Positions 55,153 to 63,418 of a stretch of 64,000 bases of DNA are shown in pieces. The stretch is from NCBI GenBank assembly GCA_963663845.2, contig OY760650.2, positions 4,092,001 to 4,156,000 of the forward strand, read 5' to 3'. The position numbers were made by a program, and so were the translations under genes. The notes beneath the pieces were generated by a model that was not told where the DNA came from, made no database searches, and worked only from the letters and a program-made list of their open reading frames with translations. Origin of the DNA: Versatilivorator sp963663845 (GTDB lineage Bacteria > Acidobacteriota > Terriglobia > Versatilivoradales > Versatilivoraceae). Position 1 is the stretch's first letter; each line of letters opens with the position of its first letter.

Positions 55153-56299
55153 GCCGCGCTATCGGTATCGTCGCCGAGACGCCCAGATCCTGCAATCGCA
55201 GGGCATTGTCGCATTGTTCATAAGTAAAAGGGACCAGCACCTGGGGTATACCCTCGTGCATACCATAGGCGATGGTTCCTGCTCCTCCGATATGTACGAG
55301 CGTTCTGATTCTCGGGACCAACTGAGAAAAAGGCTCGTAAGCAATGGGGAGCAAACGCTCCTCCCTTGGTATGTGCTGCCGGATTTCCGCATTGCTTCCC
55401 GTGACGAGAATGGCCCTCTTGTCCATCAGCAGAGAGGCTTCTGCCGCCACTTTGAAAAACCGCTGTCCCTCGATCCCACTTCCAGTGGTGCCGAGGGAGA
55501 ACAGTAGAGGCGAATCCCCTTTGTCGAGAAATTCTCGAGTTTCTCTCGACAGCGATTCCTCTTCCTGCTGGTGAAATACAAAGCCGGCCTGAAACATGGG
55601 CTGGGGCCAGTCTTTCTTGGCGGGGGCAAAAAGGCGGGAAAAGAACGCCAGATTCAAATGAGGAGAGTTTTGGCTTTCCACCAGAATATGAACGTCTCCC
55701 AAGTCGGGCAGATCAAGCGATTCCCGCAGCTTCTTCAGCGGAGCAACCCAGGGATCGACGATCTTTTCTCCCAGCGCCCCGATCGCCTTCGCTACGAAAG
55801 GCGGGAGTGGCAGCCGCCACAAAAAATCCCGCTTGGAGCCCCTGCCGATAATCCGGCGACGCCCGTATTCGCCTCGATAAGCCAACGGCGATATTACGAA
55901 CGATACCCAAGGCTTCCCCAGTTTTTTCGCAACGAGGGGAACGGAAAACGCCAACGGGTGACAGAGCAACACATCGTGCTCGGGGGCGACTTTTTCAAGC
56001 TGATGGTAGTTCCATTCTACGTGGGGAAGCACCAAGTCCCGCACCAGGTATCTGTTTCCCGCAATACTGGATTGAATCGTGTGCTCCACCCAGGTTTGCA
56101 GTTGATTCTGGTCCAGCGCAGGACGCAGGAGGAGATAGTCGAGCCCCAGGCGTTCAATTTTTTCCCGGTGGGAACCGTTGGAAGCGATGGTGACGCCATG
56201 TCCTCTACGGACCAGTTCCAGAGCGAGTCCGATGACTGGATTCAAATCCCCGCCCGGCGTCCCCATCGTGGCAAGTAGATACCTTTTCCTGTTCTTCAT
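55004..56299 (-). CDS. GT1-family (UGT-like) glycosyltransferase
   Basis: 431 residues from the ATG at 56299, with GGAGGGG just upstream. A GT-B fold is shown by the N-terminal GTPGGDLNPVIGLALELVRR acceptor-side motif and the C-terminal sugar-nucleotide motif HIGGAGTIAYGMHEGIPQVL, followed by PFTYEQCDNALRLQDLG. It resembles enzymes that glycosylate sterols, macrolides or rhamnolipid-like acceptors. Its GC content is visibly lower than that of its neighbours. The last few residues (SWPR) run into the junction with the RND remnant, so the C-terminus may be altered. It lies 23 bp after the acyltransferase gene. Confidence 0.88.
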   Translation of the reverse strand: MKNRKRYLLATMGTPGGDLNPVIGLALELVRRGHGVTIASNGSHREKIERLGLDYLLLRPALDQNQLQTWVEHTIQSSIAGNRYLVRDLVLPHVEWNYHQLEKVAPEHDVLLCHPLAFSVPLVAKKLGKPWVSFVISPLAYRGEYGRRRIIGRGSKRDFLWRLPLPPFVAKAIGALGEKIVDPWVAPLKKLRESLDLPDLGDVHILVESQNSPHLNLAFFSRLFAPAKKDWPQPMFQAGFVFHQQEEESLSRETREFLDKGDSPLLFSLGTTGSGIEGQRFFKVAAEASLLMDKRAILVTGSNAEIRQHIPREERLLPIAYEPFSQLVPRIRTLVHIGGAGTIAYGMHEGIPQVLVPFTYEQCDNALRLQDLGVSATIPIARLNSSILCRKIHQVEEDSCRERALKVSGAIAGENGAETAADQLEALSWPR

Positions 56300-56322
56300 G
56301 TTCCCCTCCGAAACATTAGGGT

Positions 56323-57519
56323 CTACGATGTGGCCCGCCAGGGCACGACCCTCGGGTGGCGGCGCCCGCTGAGCCGCTTTCCGATGAACGTGGCGCGCAC
56401 ACAGTAGTGATAGGAGACGATGCAAATCGCCGTGGTGGCGCCGAGAACGAGGCTGAACTTGACGCCGGAGGGAAGGGCAACCCCTCCCAGGAGTGGCGGC
56501 AGCGCCACGGTGATCGGCAGGTGCACGAGGTACATCCAGTAGGAGGCGTCGGAGACGTACCGCCAAGTCTCGTTCGGCTTCTCCAGGTAACGCAGGAACA
56601 GCCCGACGAAACCGTAGATGAGGGACCAGACGGACAGTGCGAGGCAGGCGATGGCCGACAGATGTTCCCAATCCGCGCCTTCCACGCCGTAGCCCCGGTG
56701 GAATGAGTCCAGGTAGACGGCGTGCAGGACCAGGCCGAGCACGAAGTGTGTCCAGGCCCTCGTCTTGAAACCCTCGAGGATCTCTCGGCGGGCAAACACG
56801 AACCAACCGTAGACGAAGAAGACGGCAAACGCCGCGAGGTGCTGGGGCAATGGCAGCAGCGCCGCAGACGGGTCGAAAGTCCACGTGTTCATCGGATACA
56901 GCGTGATCGCCGTGGGGACGGCGAAGAGGCCTGGACCGCTCGCCCTGCGCGCCGCACGACCGAACCCGTCGAGGAGGTGATCCCGCGACTCGACGGGGAT
57001 GAGCCGCTGCGCCAGCGGGACCGCGAACCGCGCGACGACGCAGTAGATCAGGAGAAAGTAGAGGAACCAGAGGTGGATCAGGATCGTGTCCACGATGTCG
57101 CTCATCGCCATCGTCGCGGCCGGGGCCAGTGCCCGGCCGGCGCTCCGGGTGTTCGCCCAGACCGAAAGGCCCGCGGTAACCGGATAGACCACGGTCCAGG
57201 CCCCGATCAGGGGCACGCCGATCCGCGCCCAGCGATGCCGCAGAAAGCCCGCGGGACCGCTCCGTTCGAACAGAAACGCGGCGAAAAAGCCCGCGATCAC
57301 GAAGAAGACCGGCATCCGGAAGCTGTGGATGAACTTGACCAGATAGTCGAAGAAGGCGCTCGATCGGGGATCGAGGTATATCTGCTCGGCCTCCTGGACC
57401 GGAAACGGGAAGTAGTTGATGGCCGTGTGCAAGACCAGGCCCAGCAGCATCATCGACGCGCGCAACCGGTCGAGCGAGTGGTAGCGGGGGAGCTTCGTCC
57501 GAACCGGCGCCGGGCTCAT
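56323..57519 (-). CDS. OpgC-like membrane acyltransferase (acyltransferase family 3)
   Basis: 398 residues from the ATG at 57519, with GGAG 6 nt upstream; an ATG at 57534 is possible. Ten or so membrane helices are seen. The N-terminal RYHSLDRLRASMMLLGLVLH holds the catalytic-type His region, and IHSFRMPVFFVIAGFFAAFL is characteristic of acyltransferase-3/MdoC proteins. These transfer acyl groups, such as succinyl or acetyl, to glycans or glycolipids. It lies between the glycosyltransferase and the P450 and probably acylates the same product. A paralogous 3' end is found at 54626-54721. Confidence 0.87.
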   Translation of the reverse strand: MSPAPVRTKLPRYHSLDRLRASMMLLGLVLHTAINYFPFPVQEAEQIYLDPRSSAFFDYLVKFIHSFRMPVFFVIAGFFAAFLFERSGPAGFLRHRWARIGVPLIGAWTVVYPVTAGLSVWANTRSAGRALAPAATMAMSDIVDTILIHLWFLYFLLIYCVVARFAVPLAQRLIPVESRDHLLDGFGRAARRASGPGLFAVPTAITLYPMNTWTFDPSAALLPLPQHLAAFAVFFVYGWFVFARREILEGFKTRAWTHFVLGLVLHAVYLDSFHRGYGVEGADWEHLSAIACLALSVWSLIYGFVGLFLRYLEKPNETWRYVSDASYWMYLVHLPITVALPPLLGGVALPSGVKFSLVLGATTAICIVSYHYCVRATFIGKRLSGRRHPRVVPWRATS

Positions 57520-57572
57520 CGAATTCTCCGGCATGGCGCGTCTTGAACTCTTTCCCCAGCCTATTCAGCCGG

Positions 57573-59576
57573 TCAGTTCGTCTCCCGCCGCCCGAGAAAC
57601 CGGAATTCGTACTTCGGCCGCATGGAGAACGCCCGCTCCAATTTCATCTCCGACCGCGGGGCAACCGCATCCACCTCGCGAGCGGCGATCGCCACGTCCA
57701 AGGCGCACAAGGCCAGAGCCAAGTCGCCACCCAGGCAGGAGTGCTTCCCCAAGCCGAAGGGGGAGAACACGCCCCGCTGACGATGCTCGTCACGCCCCGG
57801 CGCGAACCGGTCGATATCGAACCGCAGAGGATCGGAAAAGTACTCGGGCATGAGACAGCAGATGTTGTAAGGGCACAGCAGCATCTCGCCGGCTGCCACG
57901 CGATAACCTTGGAACTCGAACGAGTTCGCGACTTTTCTCGGGACCAGCGCCGCCGCAAGGGGGTGTCGCCGCATGGACTCCATCAGGACGCGCTGCGTGA
58001 CTTCCATCCGGCCGAGGTCCCGCGCGGCAGGTGCGCCGCTGGCGAACAGCGTGTCCGCCTCGGCGGCGACCCGCTCGCGCAGGTCGGGCAACTTCATCAG
58101 ATAAAAGAAGGCCACGGCGACGACGTTGGCTGCCGTGTCGTATCCTGCCAAAAACGGCGCGAGCACCTGCTCGAACAGGTCGGTCTGGGGCATGAACTGT
58201 GGATCGCGACGCTGCAGTTCGACCAGGACGTCTACGTGATCCTTTGGCTTGTCGCTACGGCGCTCAGGCTGATGTTCGGCGAGAATATGATTGGCCAGTT
58301 CGTCAATTCGGCGGTGGGCCCGCCGAAACTTGGGGCGACGCAGCAGGAAGCGCGGCTGCTGGCGCGTGACGTGCGTTTGCAGCATGTTGTCCAGGAAGAT
58401 CCCGATATCGTCCACGTAGTCGAGCACGGACCGGCCGGCGGACAGCACGGCCAGTTGCTCGATGACGATGCGCCGCCAAGTGTGGAGGCCGGGGAGCGAT
58501 GCGCCGGCCTGATAACGGTCGAACTCGTTGCGCAGAATCGACACGGTCTCCGCGACCCGGCCGTCCATGACTTTCGGCGAAAAGCCGAAGCCCGCTTCCT
58601 TCCTCATCCGCAGGTGCTCCGGACCGTCCATGCCGGCCACGATCCGCCCGGAGCCGACCTCACGGCTGTAGTCGATCCACATTTCCTTCGTGCGGAAAAG
58701 CGGCCCAGACCGCTTCATGAACAGATTGGCCTCCGGTCCGGCAAGCACGATCATGGTGCGGCCGGGAACGCGGATCCGGAAGACCGGACCCAGATCGCGG
58801 TACTGCGCCACGAGGAACTCGTCGAGATTGCGCCATATCGCCAAGCCGTTGCCGATCAGCGGCAGCCCCGGGGCCTCCGGGATCGTCTTCGCGGATGGCG
58901 CTTGGGGGACATCTTTCTCTCCGGCATTTCGGAGCGCTTCGGCAACCGATCGCCCAATCAACTCAATCCGTCGAAAAAGATCGATCCGCTCCTGGACCAG
59001 GGTCCGCTCTGATTCGGAGAGCATCCCGTGAAAGGCGCCGGAGGCCTCCGCCAGCGCGATGATCACGGCGTCGCGCGGGTCGGGCACGTCATCGCTGAAC
59101 AGCGCGCGCATGATGCGTAGACGGACGTCCTCCATCGGCTGCCCGTCAACCCCCGCGTAGCGACGAGATCGCGACACCCGGGACGTCAGGTGGATGGCCC
59201 CGTCGGACGTGGATTCGACAATACCCAACTCGCCCAGCCTCGCCAGCGCGACCCGCTGGATTTCCGGGCCGCGCTTCACCGTCCTGTCGATCCAGTAGGC
59301 GGCGTCGCGCGAACGCCCCCTGGCCTTCCCTGCGCCGGAGGCGGCATCCGCCGCGATCTCGGCCAGCGTGGGATCGAGCAGTTCGTCGCCGAGCGGCGTG
59401 CGATCCAACAGCGTGAGGCTTTCGAGGTCGGTGTCGATTCGACCCGCGAAAGCGAGTTCCGCCAGGACCGCACCGGCCAATACAACGTCGAGAGAATCTA
59501 CCCGGAGTGCGGGAACGAAGTCCGCCCGTCTCTCGTCGTGGAGAAGGAGAAGAATCTCCTCAATGATCGTCAGCAT
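57573..59576 (-). CDS. GPP34 (GOLPH3-like) domain fused to cytochrome P450
   Basis: 667 residues. Residues 1 to about 205 match the GPP34/GOLPH3 outline: LTIIEEILLLLHDERRADF, VLAGAVLAELAFAGRIDTDL, LLDRTPLGDELLDPTLAEI and a WI helix followed by LARLGELGIV. After a linker the P450 begins at about 233 with PEAPGLPLIGN. It is complete: I-helix AGYDTA at 477-482, ExxR as ESMR at 533-536, and heme loop FSPFGLGKHSCLGG with Cys614. GOLPH3 in eukaryotes binds phosphoinositide and Golgi glycosyltransferases; here it may dock the P450 to membrane or to the neighbouring glycosyltransferase. That role is an inference. AAGGG lies 5 nt before the ATG. Confidence 0.88.
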   Translation of the reverse strand: MLTIIEEILLLLHDERRADFVPALRVDSLDVVLAGAVLAELAFAGRIDTDLESLTLLDRTPLGDELLDPTLAEIAADAASGAGKARGRSRDAAYWIDRTVKRGPEIQRVALARLGELGIVESTSDGAIHLTSRVSRSRRYAGVDGQPMEDVRLRIMRALFSDDVPDPRDAVIIALAEASGAFHGMLSESERTLVQERIDLFRRIELIGRSVAEALRNAGEKDVPQAPSAKTIPEAPGLPLIGNGLAIWRNLDEFLVAQYRDLGPVFRIRVPGRTMIVLAGPEANLFMKRSGPLFRTKEMWIDYSREVGSGRIVAGMDGPEHLRMRKEAGFGFSPKVMDGRVAETVSILRNEFDRYQAGASLPGLHTWRRIVIEQLAVLSAGRSVLDYVDDIGIFLDNMLQTHVTRQQPRFLLRRPKFRRAHRRIDELANHILAEHQPERRSDKPKDHVDVLVELQRRDPQFMPQTDLFEQVLAPFLAGYDTAANVVAVAFFYLMKLPDLRERVAAEADTLFASGAPAARDLGRMEVTQRVLMESMRRHPLAAALVPRKVANSFEFQGYRVAAGEMLLCPYNICCLMPEYFSDPLRFDIDRFAPGRDEHRQRGVFSPFGLGKHSCLGGDLALALCALDVAIAAREVDAVAPRSEMKLERAFSMRPKYEFRFLGRRETN

Positions 59577-59936
59577 TCCAGCCCTTTTTCCATTGCACAG
59601 CGGCGCACTGGAGGTCTACGCAAAAGATCCAATTCATTACATTTCTACATTAGGGGGCATGAATAGACGGAATCATACACAGGAGCAACATATCCGATCA
59701 ACGACAACTTCGTAACGGGGTGTTATTGTCACAATCACGGAGGTTGTCAGAGGTTGTCAATGGCTGAAAATCCAGGACATCCCCCCCAAGTCCCTTCCAA
59801 GACAAACCAAGTCATTGAAAGCAGGCAGTAAGCAGATTCGACAAGTGGAAGAGGCCGAATTTTCCCCGCCCCAGGATTTCTTTGGACAGCGATTTGAGGA
59901 ACTCTGTGAGAATTTACAGGGAAGGAGGAACACGCT
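59577..59936. other. Intergenic stretch at the island edge
   Basis: An AT-richer gap between the P450 gene and the transposase remnant. It holds a tandem 10-mer AGGTTGTCAG/AGGTTGTCAA at 59741-59760 and TATTGTCACAATC just before it, which may belong to the left end of an insertion sequence. GGAGG lies 8 nt before the transposase ATG. No gene was recognised. Confidence 0.4.
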
Positions 59937-60365
59937 ATGTCCAGAGGAAGGAACGGAGGCGCTGGGGCCGCGAAGGGAGCCCGGAGGGCGACCGGAGCGG
60001 CCCCAGCGGCCAGAGGTCGAGGGAAGGGCCGTTGGTCAGCGCGTCGCAAGATGACGGTGGTGTTGGAACTGCTGCGGGGGGCGGAACTGGAGGCGACCAG
60101 CCGCAAGTACGGGGTGACGGCAGCCACACTGACCCGCTGGCGGGAAGCGTTTCTTGAAGGGGGCGAGTCGGGATTGAAGATCCGCGCCACCGACGTGGTG
60201 GACGAGGAGCGCAAGACGCTGAAGTCGGCGGTGGCCAACCTGGTGGTGGACAACGAACTGCTGCGGCAACGGATTCGGCAGATGGAGGAAGAAAAGCCTT
60301 TTCTGTCGAGGGCATTGAGCGGGTCCGCCGCTCCGCGCTCCGGTCGCTCGGTGAATTTGCCGTAG
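59937..60365 (+). mobile_element. IS transposase orfA remnant (helix-turn-helix, IS3-like)
   Basis: 142 residues. A basic, Ala/Gly-rich start is followed by the transposase HTH: WSARRKMTVVLELLRGAELE, then ATSRKYGVTAATLTRWREAF, then a coiled-coil NLVVDNELLRQRIRQMEEEK. This corresponds to orfA (the DNA-binding subunit) of IS3-like elements. The catalytic orfB with DDE residues is absent; ornithine cyclodeaminase begins on the other strand 74 bp later. The C-terminal 25 residues look altered. The element cannot transpose by itself and marks the right edge of the P450 island. Confidence 0.75.
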
Positions 60366-60439
60366 CCGCCCACGGACGAGCGCCCGACGGCCTGACCGGG
60401 ACGTTCTCCCGGCAGCGACGGCAATCGTGTCCGCTATCT

Positions 60440-61408
60440 TCAGTTGCCGGGTGGCGCATCCAGGGCGAGACGACGGCCCCTGTTGCGCTCCAGGGCCAAA
60501 CGGTACACCCTTGCGGCCACGGCCACGTCCTCGATGGCCAGACCGAGGGACTTGAACAGGGTGATTTCTTCGGGGTTGTCTCTGGGGGGCCGTCGTCCGG
60601 TCACCACTTCCCCCAGCTCGCCCACCTTTTCCCAGTGCAGCAATCCCTTTTCGATGGGCCGCAGGAATTCGCCGCATTCCAGCCTGGCCTGGTCCCTGGA
60701 ATCGACCACGATGGCGCCGCAACGCTTCAGGCAGGCCTCGTCCAGCTCCCGCCGGGCCAGCGAATTGCCTCCGGCCGCATTGATGTGGGTTCCCGGTCGA
60801 ATCCGGCCCCCGTCAAAGACCGGACGGGAGGAGTTGGTGATGGTAATCAGGATGTCGCTCTCATCCACCACGGCTTCGGCCGAGCTTGCCGGCAGGCAGG
60901 GAATCCCCAGTCGCTCCCGCATGGCTGCGCAGAAGCGATCGAGGCGCCGGGCCGTGCGGCAGAAGGCCAGCACCCTGCCGATGGGACGTACCCGGCAGAC
61001 GGCCTCCAATTGGCTGCCCGCCTGCCAGCCGGCGCCCAGGATGCCGGCGGTCCGGGCGTCCTGGCGAGCCATCCAGCGGGTGGCCACGCCGCTGGCGGCC
61101 CCGGTGCGTACTTGTCCCAAGAGGTTGGCTTCCATCATGCAGACCAGGGCTCCGCTGCCGGTCTCGTAGAGCCAGAAATAGAACTGGAGCCTTCCTCGAA
61201 AGACGGTGTAGGCCTTGTAGCCCATGTATCCGAGGTCGGGCAGGGCGGCCGCCATCAGGTGCAGGGAACCCTGGGGAAGGTGCAGGCGGCGCCTGGGAAC
61301 GTTCTCGGCCCGTCCCGTTCCCAGGTCTCGGAATGCCGCTTCGACCGCCTCCAGGGCTGTCGGCATGGTGAGGAGTTGCTCGACGTCAGCCTCGGTGAGG
61401 TAGAGCAT
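60440..61408 (-). CDS. Ornithine cyclodeaminase / mu-crystallin family protein
   Basis: 322 residues from the ATG at 61408, with AAGGGGG upstream; the frame continues to 61699, but only through a repeat. MLYLTEADVEQLL, the substrate Lys in YMGYKAYTVF, LLGQVRTGAASGVATRWMAR and the NAD motif AGILGAGWQAGSQLEAV are present. The family includes ornithine cyclodeaminase, alanine dehydrogenase and imine reductases, and the exact substrate cannot be fixed. It is distant from the arg operon, so a link to ornithine breakdown is only suggestive. Confidence 0.9.
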   Translation of the reverse strand: MLYLTEADVEQLLTMPTALEAVEAAFRDLGTGRAENVPRRRLHLPQGSLHLMAAALPDLGYMGYKAYTVFRGRLQFYFWLYETGSGALVCMMEANLLGQVRTGAASGVATRWMARQDARTAGILGAGWQAGSQLEAVCRVRPIGRVLAFCRTARRLDRFCAAMRERLGIPCLPASSAEAVVDESDILITITNSSRPVFDGGRIRPGTHINAAGGNSLARRELDEACLKRCGAIVVDSRDQARLECGEFLRPIEKGLLHWEKVGELGEVVTGRRPPRDNPEEITLFKSLGLAIEDVAVAARVYRLALERNRGRRLALDAPPGN

Positions 61409-61494
61409 TCGACCCCCTTGTTCGCAACCAATGAGTTCCGCTCCCACCTTGGCCGACAGGTCATGGGAGGAGGAAACTGCCGATCTTTGAGCTA

Positions 61495-61790
61495 CGACGA
61501 CGTCACGGAATGAAGCCCTTCCGGGAGCGCGGGCGTCCCGCCCGCACAAGTCCCGGCACAGCATCGGCCATCGACTCGACTCGGGCCGACCGGCAATGGC
61601 GCCGGGACTCTGCTTCGGCCCGGCCCTTGACGTTCCGGCCGGCAGGGTGGCCGGGCGCCCCATCGCAGGGAAACTGAGCGGCACGCAAAGGGAGTGCATG
61701 CGGGCGGGACGCCCGCGCTCCCGGAGGGCGCCGCCACGCCGCCGGCCTTTTCCTCGTCGATGTCGGGACGCCCACGCTCCCGGGGGGACC
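61495..61790 (-). repeat. REP-bounded element in reverse orientation
   Basis: CCGGGAGCGCGGGCG starts at 61521 and CGCCCGCGCTCCCGG ends at 61734. The interior is a diverged inverse of the array unit (CCGGCAATGGCGCC, GGCCGGGCGCCCC). An extra half-end (CGGGACGCCCACGCTCCCGG) follows to about 61780. Together with unassigned sequence at 61791-62044 this fills the gap before the histidine kinase gene. Confidence 0.75.
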
Positions 61791-62044
61791 TCCTCCCATC
61801 GCTTCTGCTCCTCGAAGGGGCGCCCGCTAGACTATCGATTCTCGCTTCGCTATAGAAGCCCTTTCGCGACAAAGCCATCGGGTCGCAACTCCTGGTGGGC
61901 CGGCCGCCGGCGCCCTGCCTGGAATTCTCGGGAGTCGGGTGCTAGAGTAACCGCACGGTGATGCTCGCCTCCCGTCTCGAGGGCGCGATCCTATTTCGGG
62001 CTTCAGCAGCCGGCGGCGCCCCCGGCCGTCAAGGAACGCAGGCA

Positions 62045-63391
62045 GTGGAAATCTTTGCCGCCAACCGGGAGATCCTGATTGCGCTCCTGGTCAAGTTGGG
62101 GATCATCGCCTCGCTGGCATCCCTGCTGACTCGTTCCCAGACCTTTCGCAAGACGCTCTTCGCCGAGGAGAGGGAAACCGCCGAGAAACTCACCCTCATC
62201 CGGTTTTGGGGGCTGCCGCTCTGCACCGGAGTGGTCATCCGAGGCGCCGGGGTGGGCAGTGGGGCCATCAATCCCTTCGCCGCCTTCGACCTCAGTCTGG
62301 AGGGCACTTTCATTGCCGGCCTGCTGGGCGGCGCCGTGGTCGGAGCGGCTGTCGGCGGCTGCGTGGGGATGGTGGCGCTGCTGCAGCAGCAGGAGTGGGT
62401 GGCCTTGGCCATCTACCCGGCCCTGGGGCTGTTCAGCGGGCTGCTGCGCAGCCTTTCGCCCAGGAAGGAAGAGATCTGGAACTTCTCGCCCTTCGTCTTC
62501 ATCAACCTGGTCTTGTCCTTCTTCTCCAGGCAACTCTTCAGCAAGAGCGGCTGGCAGCTCATCTTCTTTTTCAGTTGCATCGGGGTGGAGACCCTGCGGC
62601 AGGCGCTGGGACAGGCCTTGACCTCGGCCCGTCTGTTCTACTATCCCACCGACAGCCTCATCGTCCTTGTCCTGATCCTGGTGGCCTCGCTGAGCTGCGT
62701 TGGAGTCGCCCTGAAGGTCTGGAACAACACCCGCCTCGAAATCAAGCTCGGCGAACAGGAGGTGCTGGTGGTGAAGGCGCGCCTGGATGCCCTGGCCAAT
62801 CAGATCAATCCTCATTTCCTCTTCAATACCCTGAATTCCATTGCGTCCTTGATCCGTTCCAACCCGGCCAAGGCGAGAGCCATTGTCCTGAAGCTTTCGC
62901 ACATCCTGCGCAAGCTGTTGCAGGGTCACGAGAACTTCATTCCCCTGCGGGAAGAGGTGGAGTTCATCGACAACTACCTGGACATCGAAGTCAGTCGCTT
63001 CGGGAGAGACAAGCTGCGCGTCGAAAAGGACATCGACGATCGGACGCTCTCCTGCATGATTCCCAGCATGATCCTGCAGCCGATCATCGAGAATTCGATC
63101 CGGCACGGCATTTCGCCCAAGATCGAAGGGGGGCGAATCAGGATTTGCTCGGCGCTCCAGGAGGAGCGCCTGCGTATTCAGGTGGCTGACGACGGGCTTG
63201 GAATTTCCAAGGACAAGCTGTCTTCGATCTACCATTCCGGAATCGGCATCAGCAACGTGCTGGAGCGGTTGAAGGTGGCTTATCAGACCGATTTCGCATT
63301 CACGGTGAGCAGCCGGCCCGGGGAGGGCACCTTCACCCAATTTGAAATCCCGCTGCGGCAATCCCGGGAAAGCCGCATCGCCGGCGCCTGA
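62045..63391 (+). CDS. LytS-type sensor histidine kinase
   Basis: 448 residues from a GTG at 62045 with AAGGA upstream; a GTG at 61958 would add a non-conserved 29-residue leader. The N-terminal part has five to six membrane helices of the 5TM-LYT sensor type, including ALLVKLGIIASLASLLTRSQ and GAGVGSGAINPFAAFDL. The His_kinase domain follows with ALANQINPHFLFNTLNSIAS, where the His of NPHFLFN is phosphorylated, then an ATPase domain with PIIENSIRHGISP and DDGLGIS. It signals to the response regulator encoded 27 bp downstream. Confidence 0.92.
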   Translation: MEIFAANREILIALLVKLGIIASLASLLTRSQTFRKTLFAEERETAEKLTLIRFWGLPLCTGVVIRGAGVGSGAINPFAAFDLSLEGTFIAGLLGGAVVGAAVGGCVGMVALLQQQEWVALAIYPALGLFSGLLRSLSPRKEEIWNFSPFVFINLVLSFFSRQLFSKSGWQLIFFFSCIGVETLRQALGQALTSARLFYYPTDSLIVLVLILVASLSCVGVALKVWNNTRLEIKLGEQEVLVVKARLDALANQINPHFLFNTLNSIASLIRSNPAKARAIVLKLSHILRKLLQGHENFIPLREEVEFIDNYLDIEVSRFGRDKLRVEKDIDDRTLSCMIPSMILQPIIENSIRHGISPKIEGGRIRICSALQEERLRIQVADDGLGISKDKLSSIYHSGIGISNVLERLKVAYQTDFAFTVSSRPGEGTFTQFEIPLRQSRESRIAGA

Positions 63392-63418
63392 TCGACTCCG
63401 GGGAGAGAAGACTCCGAG

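Noticed and set aside
61409..61699. Longer N-terminus of the ornithine cyclodeaminase homologue
   Set aside because: The extension is translated from the REP-bounded repeat; the ATG at 61408 has a strong ribosome site and begins at the family's normal N-terminus.
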